Of a stretch of 14,961 nt of DNA, positions 1-9,914 are shown piece after piece. The first letter of the stretch is position 1. Each line of letters starts with the position of its first letter. The notes below the pieces were generated by a model. That model was not told where the DNA came from and made no database searches. It worked only from the letters and a program-made list of their open reading frames with translations. The translations under genes and the position numbers were made by a program. Origin of the DNA: Usnea hakonensis (taxonomy: Eukaryota; Ascomycota; Lecanoromycetes; Lecanorales; Parmeliaceae); assembly GCA_013423325.1 (NCBI GenBank), contig BLJB01000618.1, positions 1 to 14,961 on the forward strand, in the 5' to 3' direction.

Positions 1-13
1 TACCTTTCGAAGT

Positions 14-3000
14 TTAGGTAGACACGACGTATAAATTCAAATTCAAATTCAAATTCAAAAAAAATCTATATTTTTTATACTTTATAAATATATTATAAAG
101 CTTTTATATATATTCTATATCTCCCTCTAATACCTATTAGTTATATTTAGATAGATATAATATTTATTAGACTAAATATTATACCTCGCTTTTTCGGGTT
201 TACTTATCTAAAATCTTTTTAACTTCCTATTCTTTAGCGTTATTTACTAATTCGGTAGCTATATATATAGGTATTTAACTATTATCTCTATAACGATAAA
301 GTTCTAATAGAAATATATAGAAGACGTCGTAAATTCGGTAAATTAGCGGAAATACTAAGTAGTAAACTTAAATATTTATTCGCTTTCTAATAATAAAAGG
401 CCTAATTACTTTATTTAAAAGCTTCTTATTTAGCTTCTTTTACTTTAGATTCTTCGCTAATAATATTACTATATCTCCTTTATTAAAGGATTTAGCTTAA
501 TATTTCTTATTATATAATCTTATATATAATTTAGTTATACTTTATTAATATTCTATTAATTAATTCCGTAGTATATAAATTTCCTTAATATATTCTTTCG
601 CTACTAGTATCTCCCCTTTAGAAAGATCGTCCTTAGTACTTAATTTAAACTCTAGATTATATCCTATTATAGTATAGAATAGATTATAATCGAGTATCTT
701 ATTCTTAATATTCTAATAGACGTATTTAACTATTAATAATAACGTTACCTATTTATTCTAGTTATCTAAATAGTATATTTAAAGATAATATTCTAAGGTT
801 TAGTTCTATCTTTTAGTTTAACTATTAATTTAGAGATAGAATATAGTACTTAATCTATATTTTACCTTTATTTAATAGTAGACTTCTAACTAGAACTTAC
901 TCGTAAATATAAATCTATAATTAATAATAATATTATCTAAGGTACTAAATTTAAGGAAGATTTCGTTTATTAATAGAACTTTAAGGTCTAGCGCTTTAAT
1001 TATTTTATTAGTTAGAATATAATAAACTATTTTTATATATCTATCTATAACTATAAGAATCGAATTATAAATATAGTTATTATATTTAGATAAAGATAGA
1101 TTTATAATAAAATCTATAGTAATTTCTTTCTAAGGTCTACTTAGTTAAGGTAATATACTTAATTTTCTATAAAAATAATATCGCTTTACCTTTACTTATT
1201 AGTAAATATTATAAGAATCTATATACTCTTTAATATCTATTTTAATACTTTACTAGTAATATTTTCTACTTATTAATTTAAGTATTTTATCGATTCCGAA
1301 GTATCCTACTAATAGATTATTATAATAGCGTTTTAATAGCTCTTCGCGAATAGAAGCCTCTTTAGAGATATATAATAGATTATTATATTTTAATATCCCC
1401 TAGCTATTTATAGTTTAAGCTCCGGTATCTTTTTTTTACTTTTTATCCGCTTCGCCTCTTTCGCGCTATAGTATAAAGGGGTCCTCCTTCTAAAGGACTT
1501 TAATAAGCTCGAAAATAGATTTACTATTTAAATTATATACTATTTTATTTACTACTATAATATAGGCGACTAAGCGTAGAACGAGCTATTTATAACTAAT
1601 AGTTCTAATAATAGGGTTAAGCTACTTTTTAGCTATATTATATTTATATTAAATAGACGTCTTATTTAAGCTCCTTATAGATCTTAGTATAGATTAAAAT
1701 TCCTTAAGTCTTAAGGGATATACTATATCTAGATACGTTTCTTATATTACTATAGCTATTAATTTAATAAGTATTATATATTTAGTAGTTACTTTTTCCT
1801 TACTACTAGTAGTTAAAAAATACTAAGTATATATTTCTATATTATATATTATAGAAGGGTTCTAACTACTAGAGCTATATTTTATAGGCTTATAATATAT
1901 TTCTTATCTATATACTATTTATATAGTAGCGAAAATAGGACTTATTAAGCTTTCTATTAAGATAAGCTTTTATTATAATATAGATAAAAACTTATTTATT
2001 ATATTATTTTTACTCTTATAATCTAGGTATCTAGATAGTATATCGACTAGATTTATTTTATCTAGACGATAAGAGATAAAGAAATTAAATATAAATAGCT
2101 TTATTACTTATCTAGTCTAATAGCTATTTAAATTTAATATTCTTATAAAGTACTTTAGATTATTATAATCTATAAGGATTTCTACTAGGTAAAGGCTTTC
2201 TTCTAGATAGTAATATTAATATTTAAATATTATTATAATTATAAGAAGCTCTTAATTATAGGTCTTATAGTTTTACTCTATTAGAATTATTTTACGTAAA
2301 TAAAATATTACTAAATACTACTACTTATTATCTTATTATAATTAAGTTAGAATACCGGCTAAGGTAAACTCCGAGATATCGGTTTCTACTTGTATTAGAA
2401 GTTCTAGATCAAAATAACGTAAAAGAGGTATATCTATAAATAAATTATAAAGGTAGATAAATATATACTTTATAATAATTAGCTATTTAAATAGGTCTAA
2501 TTTAATTCCTTTTATACTCCCTTTTAGTAATTCTATTAGGGGTCTAGTAATTTAGAAATAGTAGTATATAAACCTTTAATAGAAGTTTATAAAATCTAGA
2601 AAGACTTATATATTATAGTAGCTCTTAGATTTTAGTTACTTCTAAATTATAAATACTCTATATTAATTTATTATAACGCTATTAGTAGTTACTATAAAGC
2701 CTAAAAATTCGACTTTAGTAGTAAAGAATTCGTATTTCTTTAGATTTATAAATAGGCTAAATTATCTAAGTCTCTTAAATACTTACTTTATATAATTAAT
2801 ATAATCCGCTTCCGTTTCGGAATATATAAGGATATTATCTAAATATACTATATAAAAGTTATTTAATAACCCCGTTAATAACTTATTAATATAAGTTTAG
2901 AAGATTACTAGTATATTAATAAAACTAAAAGGTATAACTAGATATTTAAAGTAATTATAATATATATAAAATACTATTTTTTATTTATTATCTTTTTAGA

Positions 3001-4006
3001 TTTAAATATAATAATAGATATTCTTAAAATCTAATTTAATAAATATCTTTAACCCGTTAAGGCGATCTAGAGTCTTACTAATTAAGGGTAACGGGTACCG
3101 ATTCTTTATAGTAACCCGGTTTAGCCTACAATAATCAATATATAAATATAGACTACTATCCTTTTTAGGGATAAAGAGGATCGGAGCTCCTATAGGGCTA
3201 ATAAAATATTAGATCTAGCCTTTCTTTAAAGCGTTATTAAGATATAAGCGAAATATCGCTAATTTAGTATTTAAAAGATTATATAGTAGACTAAAAGATA
3301 GCTCTACTATTATTTTAATAGAGTAATTATAACCTTTATATAATAGTAGTCGGTCTACTCCTTTATTAAAGAATATATCTTCGTATTTCTATAATTCTTT
3401 TAGTAGCCTCGATAAAACCTTCGCGTCTAATATCTAGAGTTTATCTATTTATATTATATCTATCTTTATCCCTTTAATCTTATTAACTCTAGTAATAAAT
3501 AAGGCGTAAATTTCCTTTTTATCTTTTAATAAATCTATAAACTCTTAAAGGGAGAGTATTTAGTACGATTATAACTCGATATTAAAATATTATATTCTTA
3601 CTATAAAGTCGAGCTTAATATCTTTATCTATTAAGGCTAGTATATCTAAAATAAGCGGAGGACTATCTTCCTTCGCGATAGAATAGAAAATATATTAATA
3701 TTATTTTATTTAACTCTAACTATCTTATAAATTATAATATACTAAGTAAGCTATAAAATAATATATTAAATTACTATCTATCTATTTTAGGCTTAGTAGT
3801 AGTATATTAACCTTAGATAGATTATATTCGAGAATAAAATACTAGTTGATTATATTAATCTCGATATTATTATCTATATAAATTAAAATTAATACTAGGG
3901 ATTTCTTTAGCTTACCTCTAATAATATATCCTTTATAAATTAAATTTAATAATAATACTACTCCTTTTTTAACCTGTATCTCTAAGGAGTTTTTAATAAG
4001 GGTCTA
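14..4006 (-). pseudogene. pol of element A (PR-RT-RH-IN-chromodomain), RIP-inactivated
   Basis: Domains in coding order. Protease-like stretch about 3960-3830. Reverse transcriptase with NRYPLPLI at 3080-3103 and YLDN (YLDD with the second Asp changed to Asn) at 2834-2845. RNase H start ETDISEF at 2366-2386. Integrase zinc finger, with the second His read as Tyr at 1301-1303 and both Cys as Tyr at 1211-1213 and 1202-1204. Integrase core, first Asp intact at 1112-1114 and catalytic Glu changed to Lys at 812-814. Chromodomain about 225-65, with YLV at 170-178 and its Trp positions now stops. All anchors lie in one frame, so no net frameshift is visible over about 4 kb. The likely natural stop is TAA at 14-16, after a Leu-Asn repeat. 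The upstream limit is approximate, because gag lies in another frame and starts cannot be recognised after ATG has become ATA. Domain calls are strong; the protease call is weaker. Confidence 0.88.
33..56. repeat. AAATTC x4 hexanucleotide repeat
   Basis: Four perfect copies of AAATTC, followed by AAAA. On the minus strand it lies in the pol A frame just before the apparent stop and reads as alternating Leu and Asn. It keeps its CpA dinucleotides, unlike the thousands of bases that follow. Confidence 0.9.
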
Positions 4007-5256
4007 TTATTTCCTAATCGTTCTATAATATAAATACTAATATTTCTAACTACTCCGATAGGTATACTATTTAGATTATCCTTCTTCTTAAACTTATACT
4101 TATTAATATAATATCTTATCTTATAATAGTTATAATATTTAATATTTTTCTTTTTCTAATCCTTATCTTTATCCTTATCTTTAGACTTATTACTCTTATT
4201 TTTAGATTTATTAGAGTTATATAGAGGACTCTTTTCTAATTTATTATAATTATAATTTATTTTATCTTCTTTATCTTTTCTTCTATTATTTAAATTTCTT
4301 TTTCTATATTTAAAATTATTAGAAGAGTTACCTTTTCCTTTATATTTTATATACTTTAGATAGATAGTAAGAAATAATAGCTTATTATATCCTACTAATA
4401 TTATTTCTATACTAATAATTACGTCCTTTAATTCTAGTTATAGTCTTATTATAATAGTAGTAGTTTAATATATCTCTATTTATAGAGGTAGTTATATCTC
4501 TAGACTAATAAAGTAGATATTAAATTAATATATAATTTAGTTTAGCCTTTACCTCGTATCCGTATACTCTTAATTAATATCTAGTTATCTATTAATTAGA
4601 TCCTCGATTTTTCTAAGTAGGAATTCGCTAAAATAGTCCTAGCTATCTAGTACTTTTAGGCCTAGAATATCCTTTTTATTATATTATTATTCTTTAGGAT
4701 TATCTATAAGGAATTATACTACCTAGAGAATCTTCTATACTTTATTTAGAAAGTTCTAGAAGGTTACTTTAAATATATCTATAATATTATATATCTACTT
4801 ATAGTACTTATATCTAGATTTACTATAGTAAAGCTTTAAGTCTTTTAGTTAAAAATTACTATAAGGATAATAGTTATTACGAGGATACTTTATTATACGT
4901 AGTAATAATACCCTTAAAGAACGTTTCGATTTAATAAGAGTAAGAGTAAAATCTTTTTTATTTATACTTAATAATAGTATTCTCTACTTACTTTCTATTT
5001 AATTAGAGTCTATTTTACTCTTTTTGAGTATATCGATTTCCTTTTTAATAGTTATAAGTTTATATTTTTTATATAAATTATTTTAATAATAAGTTACTCG
5101 TATAATATAATTATTAATATTATTAATATTATTATTTTCTAAATCTATAGGATCTTCTTTATCGAAGGCGTAACCTAGTTATTTAGAGTTTATAATCCCG
5201 AGTTAGTTATCTTGTTCTATAGTTCTAGAGTTAGATAATTCGCCTTTATTTCCGCT
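3982..5256 (-). pseudogene. gag of element A, RIP-inactivated
   Basis: This frame lies directly upstream of pol A and has only TAA/TAG interruptions. The N-terminal part has an Asn/Ile-rich run (about 5118-5145), a long helical middle follows, and then a Lys-rich basic stretch (about 4330-4140) leads into a nucleocapsid-type zinc knuckle at 4096-4137. The knuckle keeps CCHC spacing (2, 4 and 4 residues between ligands), but all four ligands read as Tyr. TGY or CAY changing to TAY explains this. Gag would package the element RNA into virus-like particles. Its frame is offset from pol by one base in the direction of a -1 shift, and the two frames overlap near 4000. Both ends are estimates: the start codon is not identifiable and the stop is confused with RIP stops. 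Confidence 0.7.
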
Positions 5257-5334
5257 TTATTACGATTATAATTATATATTACTTATTATATTAATCCCGG
5301 ATTACTACCCCTTAGTAGGTAGAAGAATTAAAAT

Positions 5335-5561
5335 TATTAGAATACTTATAGTAATATAAGACTAATAATAGATAGATATATATATATTAAATATAGTATC
5401 TTAATAGTAAAACTAATTCTTAAAGAATCTAAAAGGAAGAGGAGGAAATCGCCTCCTTAAGCTTCTCTTACTAAGACCTACGTATACTAAGCTTATTAGC
5501 TACGTCAGGCCTTAGCCAAGTAGCCGCTTAGTATAGGGCTCCCCTAAACCTAATGCTAACA
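5335..5561 (-). repeat. Probable 5' LTR of element A
   Basis: Read on the minus strand, it starts TGTTAG at 5561 and ends CTAATA at 5335, which is CTAACA after one RIP change. That gives a 227-bp unit with the TG...CA inverted ends typical of LTRs, placed just upstream of gag A. The segment 5500-5561 still has a few CpA/TpG sites. The partner LTR is outside the window, so the length cannot be checked by comparing copies, and no convincing primer-binding site follows it. Confidence 0.5.
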
Positions 5562-7690
5562 TTAATAGCCTTCTACTTAATATAGATTACCGCGAGATTA
5601 GATTATTTATTTAATTTTTTATTATTAAGTATTTTACTATTTTCCTAGATACTTATAAACTATAGTAATATTATATAATATAGATATAAAGTTAGTATAT
5701 CTAATATTAATCTATATAGTATCTCTAGTCGAGTAATATAAATATTATTACGGAGATAGAGTATAGATATAAAATCGCTAAAACTAATAATATTCTTAAT
5801 ATTCTAAATCTTATTTATATAATATATATATCTATTTATCTATTTATCTCGGGACTTAACCTATTTCTACTATTTTAATATATTTCTATAGAAGCTCGAT
5901 ATAATTATTATATAACTATCTATACTCTTATTATCTAGAGATATAGATCTTTAGATAATTACTATATTATATTTATACTCTAAATATCTAAAGATATTTA
6001 TATTAATATAGTAAAAGTACGTAAAATCTCTAGACTATATAAACTTAGTATAATAGGGATAGGATACTAGTTAGTAATTATTATCTAAATATAAATAGAT
6101 ATATAATATTTAATATTAAATATCTTATTAGATTATCTACTAGTTTAGAGAATAGTATATTATTTTTAGCTAGCCCTTATTTAGCTAGCCGTTTCTCTCT
6201 ATCTAGTAATAGAGATATATATTAAATTCTATATTAATTACTAGCTCGCTAATATCTATTTTATTATCTAGGCCCTTCTATAACTATCTAAATATTTTAT
6301 ATATAATTAAATTATCGATATCTATCTAGACTTAATAGGCGCTAGATTCTATAATTTTATTAATAATTATATAGATTAGATTATCTAATAGCGTTAGTAT
6401 AAGAGATAGTATAACTATATATTAGATATATACTCTATAAATATTCTCTTCTACCTAAAAATAGGATTTTATTTACTATTAATACTTTATTTAAATACTA
6501 ATTTTAAATACGTCTATATTAGCTCTATTCTTCTAATATTAGATAAAGCGATCTTATAAATCTAATACTAATTAGAACTTAACTTATATACTGAGATAGA
6601 TAATAATAATATAGAGGTAATTATAGTAAATATAGTTAAGATTAGTACTAGTAGTAATAATAGTATTAAGTATTTCCGCTTATCTAGTATCTCTATCTAT
6701 CCCCGTAGATCGAGGGTTTTTTTATAAAAGCCGTATCTATAATAAAAGGGGTAATCTATAATATTTATATATCTTATTATCGTTACTACTATTATTAGAA
6801 TTATCTATATTTATATCTATGTTATTAGATAATATAGATATAAAATTATTATCGCTTTTATCTTTAACTAGCTTACTCTAAAGGCTAACTAAATTAATAT
6901 AGCGCTATTTATATTAATATTATTTAGTAGCGCGAGGGCGCTTATTACTAGTTAACTAAATTAGTCTTATTATATTAATCTTATAACTAGTGAGGGCCTC
7001 CCCTATTATTACTTATATAAGATATAGTTCTATTATATTAGAATTAGATATCTCCGCGAGATATTATTAATTCTATATTATTATCTCTTTTATTAACCCC
7101 CTTTTATAACTATTACGCTCGATTTTAGTAAATATAACCTTTTTAATTATAGATTTAATATCTATATATTTAAATTATTTCGCTACTTTATTTATAGCTA
7201 TAAGATAGTTCTCTCTAAGTATATTAAATTTCTAATTCTAAATAAATTTATTCTATATCTATTTAATCCCCTTTATATATTTTTCTTTACGATTTCTATT
7301 TAATAATACTCTTTTTTATAAATCCTATAATATAATAGAATCTATTTTTTAATAGGCCTTCTCTTTTATAGTAAAGCGGGCCTTTTATAAATTATTATTA
7401 ATAAATATTTTCTATATCTCGTTAAGAATTTTATTTATAACTTCTATTCTATTAATTATAACTTATAGAATATCTTTAATTAAATCGACTTAAGTAGCCT
7501 TATCCCCCGCTAGTTTTACTAAGTTATATATTTTTTAGCGAATATTTAATAGCGCGACTAGGATACTTTTATATATAAGCGCTATAATTAATTATTTAAT
7601 TATCTCTAAATCTATTAACGGGCCTAGTAACGAGTCTATTATAACTTATAATAAGTCTACTATAATTTATAAGAGATATAGATATAAAAG
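5562..7690 (-). pseudogene. Decayed 2OG-Fe(II) dioxygenase-like fungal gene
   Basis: One minus-strand frame can be followed from about 7690 to 5562 with only TAA/TAG interruptions. The first part (7690-6920) is Lys/Gln-rich and probably helical, followed by an Asp/Asn/Ser-rich linker (about 6860-6770). The C-terminal part resembles, from memory, a fungal protein family with a 2-oxoglutarate/Fe(II) dioxygenase-type iron site. The HxD position reads Tyr-Ile-Asn at 6002-6010 (His to Tyr and Asp to Asn, both RIP-type). A stretch reading RSISLDNKS follows at about 5920-5945. The second His, in a PEI-x-H-G-like context, reads Tyr at 5714-5716. A terminal NNKK segment with a Trp turned stop lies at about 5600. 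The role in the cell is unknown and no longer expressed here. The frame runs straight into the LTR of element A, so the 3' end may be truncated. The coding call is fairly sure, the family call moderate. Confidence 0.5.
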
Positions 7691-7768
7691 AGGAAGAGGT
7701 TATAGATAAAATAGAAAAGATAAAAGAAATTTTTTAAAAAAAAAATATTAATTAAATAAATAATAATA

Positions 7769-7825
7769 ACTCGCTATATCGACGTAATACGAATATTATA
7801 ACTATATTATATTAATATAGCGAGT
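7769..7825. repeat. 11-bp inverted repeat between divergent genes
   Basis: ACTCGCTATAT at 7769-7779 is perfectly mirrored by ATATAGCGAGT at 7815-7825 across a 35-bp spacer. It sits in the roughly 200-bp gap between the minus-strand and plus-strand decayed genes, where a shared promoter would lie. An 11-bp match could arise by chance in so AT-rich a region, although both arms contain the CG-bearing CTCGC/GCGAG core. An operator-like site or internal transposon repeat are both possible; neither is shown. Confidence 0.5.
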
Positions 7826-7900
7826 AAATTCTACTTAAAATTTAACTTTAAATATAAGGGCGAGGCTCTCTAAATAAAAAAAAAGTACTATTATTATATA

Positions 7901-8080
7901 AATCTTAATATAGAGCTAAACTTTAATATAGATTTAAATCTTAGTATAGAGCTAAACCTTAATATAGAGCTAAACCTTAATATAGAGCTAAATCTTAATA
8001 TAGAGCTAAATCTTAATATAGATTTAAACCTTAATATAGAGCTAAATCTTAGTATAGATTTAAATCTTAATATAGAGCCT
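7901..8080 (+). repeat. 18-bp tandem array, 10 units
   Basis: Ten contiguous 18-bp units of the type AATCTTAATATAGAGCTA. Variation is limited to a few positions (AAC/AAT, CTT/TTT, AAT/AGT, GAGCTA/GATTTA), and the last unit ends CCT. The period is a multiple of three. One plus frame is fully open and reads a six-residue Leu-Asn-Ile-Glu-Leu-Asn-type repeat, which before RIP would probably have been Pro/Thr-rich. It may be the N-terminal low-complexity part of the downstream plus-strand gene, but it lies in a different frame from the main body of that gene. Confidence 0.9.
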
Positions 8081-8343
8081 AGTCCTTAAGAGGTATCTAA
8101 GATAGAGGGGTTTTTAATATACCTCTAAATACTTCTAGCTTTTTAAAAACTTTTTAAGGATTAGCTCTTACTCTTTTATTTTTTTCTTAATTAATCTAAA
8201 AAGCTTTTATTATCTTTTTATACTAAGTTCTTTCTATTTAAATAATTAAGTATAGATAATCTAGTTATAAAAATATTAGCTTAAATAATATATAATATAA
8301 TTAAATAGAATTATAATATTAATAATATAAATATTATAAGTAT
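8081..8343 (+). other. RIPped stretch, possible coding continuation of the 18-bp array
   Basis: The open frame of the 10-unit array continues here for about 80 codons interrupted only by TAA/TAG, first with a hydrophobic Leu/Phe-rich run and then Asn/Ile-rich. Somewhere around 8340-8400 the better coding frame moves to another phase. An indel, an intron or a separate gene could explain that. I recognise no domain. Confidence 0.35.
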
Positions 8344-8457
8344 AATTAACCTTATTTTTATATATCTAATAATAATCGCTATAGTCTTATATATTAATAG
8401 AATTTCTAGTTTACGAAGAACGCGAATATATAGAGTACTACTATTTATTTAAATATA

Positions 8458-8529
8458 AATATTAATATAGATAATAATATTAATATAGATAATAATATTA
8501 ATATAGATAATAATATTAATATAGATAAT
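8458..8529 (+). repeat. 18-bp tandem array, 4 perfect units
   Basis: Four identical copies of AATATTAATATAGATAAT, in frame with the plus-strand decayed gene, where they encode an Asn-Ile-Asn-Ile-Asp-Asn repeat. The period equals that of the array at 7901-8080, but the unit differs. Confidence 0.93.
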
Positions 8530-8606
8530 AAGAATTATAAATCTCTTTCTTTATCCTCTAAATATATAGATAATAAAGATTATAAACCTCTTCCTTTATC
8601 CTCTAA
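8524..8606 (+). repeat. 38-bp direct repeat spaced by 45 bp
   Basis: 8524-8561 and 8569-8606 share the same 38-bp sequence with four differences. The 45-bp offset is 15 codons, so it duplicates a 15-residue segment ending Leu-Ser-Ser in the plus-strand decayed gene. It follows directly on the 18-bp array. Confidence 0.85.
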
Positions 8607-9666
8607 TTTTAATATATAGAAACTAACTATTCTAATTCTTATAAATAGTAGAAAATAGTAGATAAAATAGTCTTTAATTAATTAGGAGACTAAAATATCT
8701 TTTAAATATATATCTATAAGAGGCTAGAAGAGAAAGAGCTAGCTTAAACTTACTAATAATAGTAATAAGTTCGGGAATATAACCTTTAATAATAAATCGG
8801 CCTTAAAAAAGTAATTAGTAACCGACTATATAAAAATTCTAAGCCGGAGGATACTATAATATGCGATAGATTACTATTAGATTTATAATCTAATTATTAA
8901 TAAGATTAAAGACTATATTCGCTATCTCTATATTAAATTTAGATATTATAATATCTATTATTTAATAATAAATCCTAATATTTAAAAAAACTTATAGATT
9001 CCTAAAAAGAGGGTTCGTTTAGATAATTAAACTATTATATATATTTTTAAAAAGTTCGAGAAGAAGGATCTAGCTAAATATTAGTAATCTAAATTTAATT
9101 AAAATAGTATAATACGAGGGCTATAAGTTCCCTTAGAATATATATTAAAGTAAATCTAATAATAGAGGGAAATTAATTTAAATAAATATATACTAAATAA
9201 AGATAAAGAGGGATATTATTATAACTAGTTTTATAATCTCTATTTTCTCTATAAGAAGAAAGGCCTTAATATAAAATAATATTTAAAGTATCTATTATAT
9301 AAGACGCCTCATTACTTTAGTCTTAAATTTAAGATTATTTTAAAAGTAATTATTTAGCTCCTTTTAAAATATTCTAATAATCTAATCTTTATAGATATAA
9401 AGCTACTAGCCTATACTATAATATTAGTAAGAGTAGTAGGGGCTATAATATAAAAAGGCTCTTAATCTAAAGTAATTAAAATAGCCTCTTTATCCTCTAT
9501 TATATCTAGCTAAATTAAACTATCTAGCGCTATTAAAAAAGATAATAAAAAATTAGTAATATCTAAAAAAGCTATTATAGATAAAATAATTATATTAGGA
9601 CACTTTTACTAAGATTATAAATAGTAGTAGTAGCTAGCGATTAGATCTCTATTTAAAAAAGAGTAA

Positions 9667-9828
9667 TTTTATAATATTATTAATTATAGTTAATTTAATA
9701 TAGAGGCGATTATAGATTTTTAATATAGATAATAGTTAGCTTATTATTTAGAGGAGGACGATTTTATAATACTACTAATTATAATTAACTTATAGTTAAG
9801 GCGGTTATAGTTTTTACTATAGATAATT
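9667..9828 (+). repeat. Imperfect duplication of about 67 bp, offset 94-95 bp
   Basis: 9667-9733 and 9762-9827 align over their whole length with scattered substitutions and a 1-bp indel. The offset is not a multiple of three, so the copies read in different frames near the end of the plus-strand decayed gene. Such a duplication may mark the real gene end or an element terminus. Confidence 0.7.
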
Positions 9829-9914
9829 ATATAATATAGATATATAATACGGATTTAGTTAATCTATAAAATAATATCTACTATTTTATTAGCGCGTAAC
9901 TAAATAGTAAATAT

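Larger units (their letters stand above)
1..5561 (-). mobile_element. Element A: RIP-destroyed Ty3/gypsy chromovirus, partial
   Basis: An LTR retrotransposon read on the minus strand in the order LTR (5335-5561), gag (about 5256 to 3982), then protease, reverse transcriptase, RNase H, integrase and chromodomain (about 4006 to 14). RNase H before integrase and the C-terminal chromodomain place it in the Ty3/gypsy chromoviruses. The 3' LTR is not in the window, so the copy is cut at the left edge. CpA and TpG are nearly absent and TAA/TAG codons are scattered through every domain, as RIP produces. Motifs in gag and pol remain readable because cytosines outside CpA survived. It cannot encode active proteins. 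It is a different family from element B: the untranslated regions are not alike and the chromodomain regions differ clearly. Confidence 0.9.
8344..9850 (+). pseudogene. Unrecognised decayed gene with N-terminal repeats
   Basis: A plus-strand frame is continuous from about 8344 to beyond 9600 with TAA/TAG as the only interruptions, no TGA, and conserved phase across 1.2 kb. It starts with Asn/Asp-rich low complexity (four 18-bp units, then a 45-bp-spaced duplication) and passes through a basic stretch (about 8720-8830). Next comes a region with Tyr-rich spots that may hide former Cys/His (about 8935-8975). A Lys-rich segment with KKRVR (about 9006-9020) and a long mixed helical part follow, and near 9740-9765 it reads LEEDDF. 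I do not recognise the protein. It is divergent from the dioxygenase-like gene with about 200-650 bp between them, so the two could share a promoter or belong to one mobile unit. Start and end are approximate. Confidence 0.5.
57..9914. other. AT-rich block saturated by repeat-induced point mutation
   Basis: Over nearly 10 kb, TpA is everywhere while CpA and TpG are almost missing on both strands. By eye I find roughly two dozen, for example near 2386, 3128, 3845, 5212, 6591, 6820, 8862 and 9308. CpG steps such as tcg, gcg and acg remain frequent, which argues against simple CpG-methylation decay and for RIP acting at CpA. All reading frames inside are broken by TAA/TAG, and ATG codons have almost vanished. 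The block contains element A, the two divergent decayed genes and their repeats. Confidence 0.92.

Noticed and set aside
5280..5310. tRNA primer-binding site of element A (ggattactacc region)
   Set aside because: On plus it looks a little like a tRNA 3' end, but it lies about 25 bp away from the LTR end chosen by the TGTTAG/CTAACA match, and I cannot pair it with a known tRNA.
7901..8080. CRISPR-like array
   Set aside because: The 18-bp units are contiguous with no unique spacers, and the context is fungal; this is a minisatellite.
57..9914. Mitochondrial DNA or a centromeric AT satellite as the cause of high AT
   Set aside because: The loss is specific to CpA/TpG, CpG is retained, and retrotransposon and gene frames stay readable without any satellite period.
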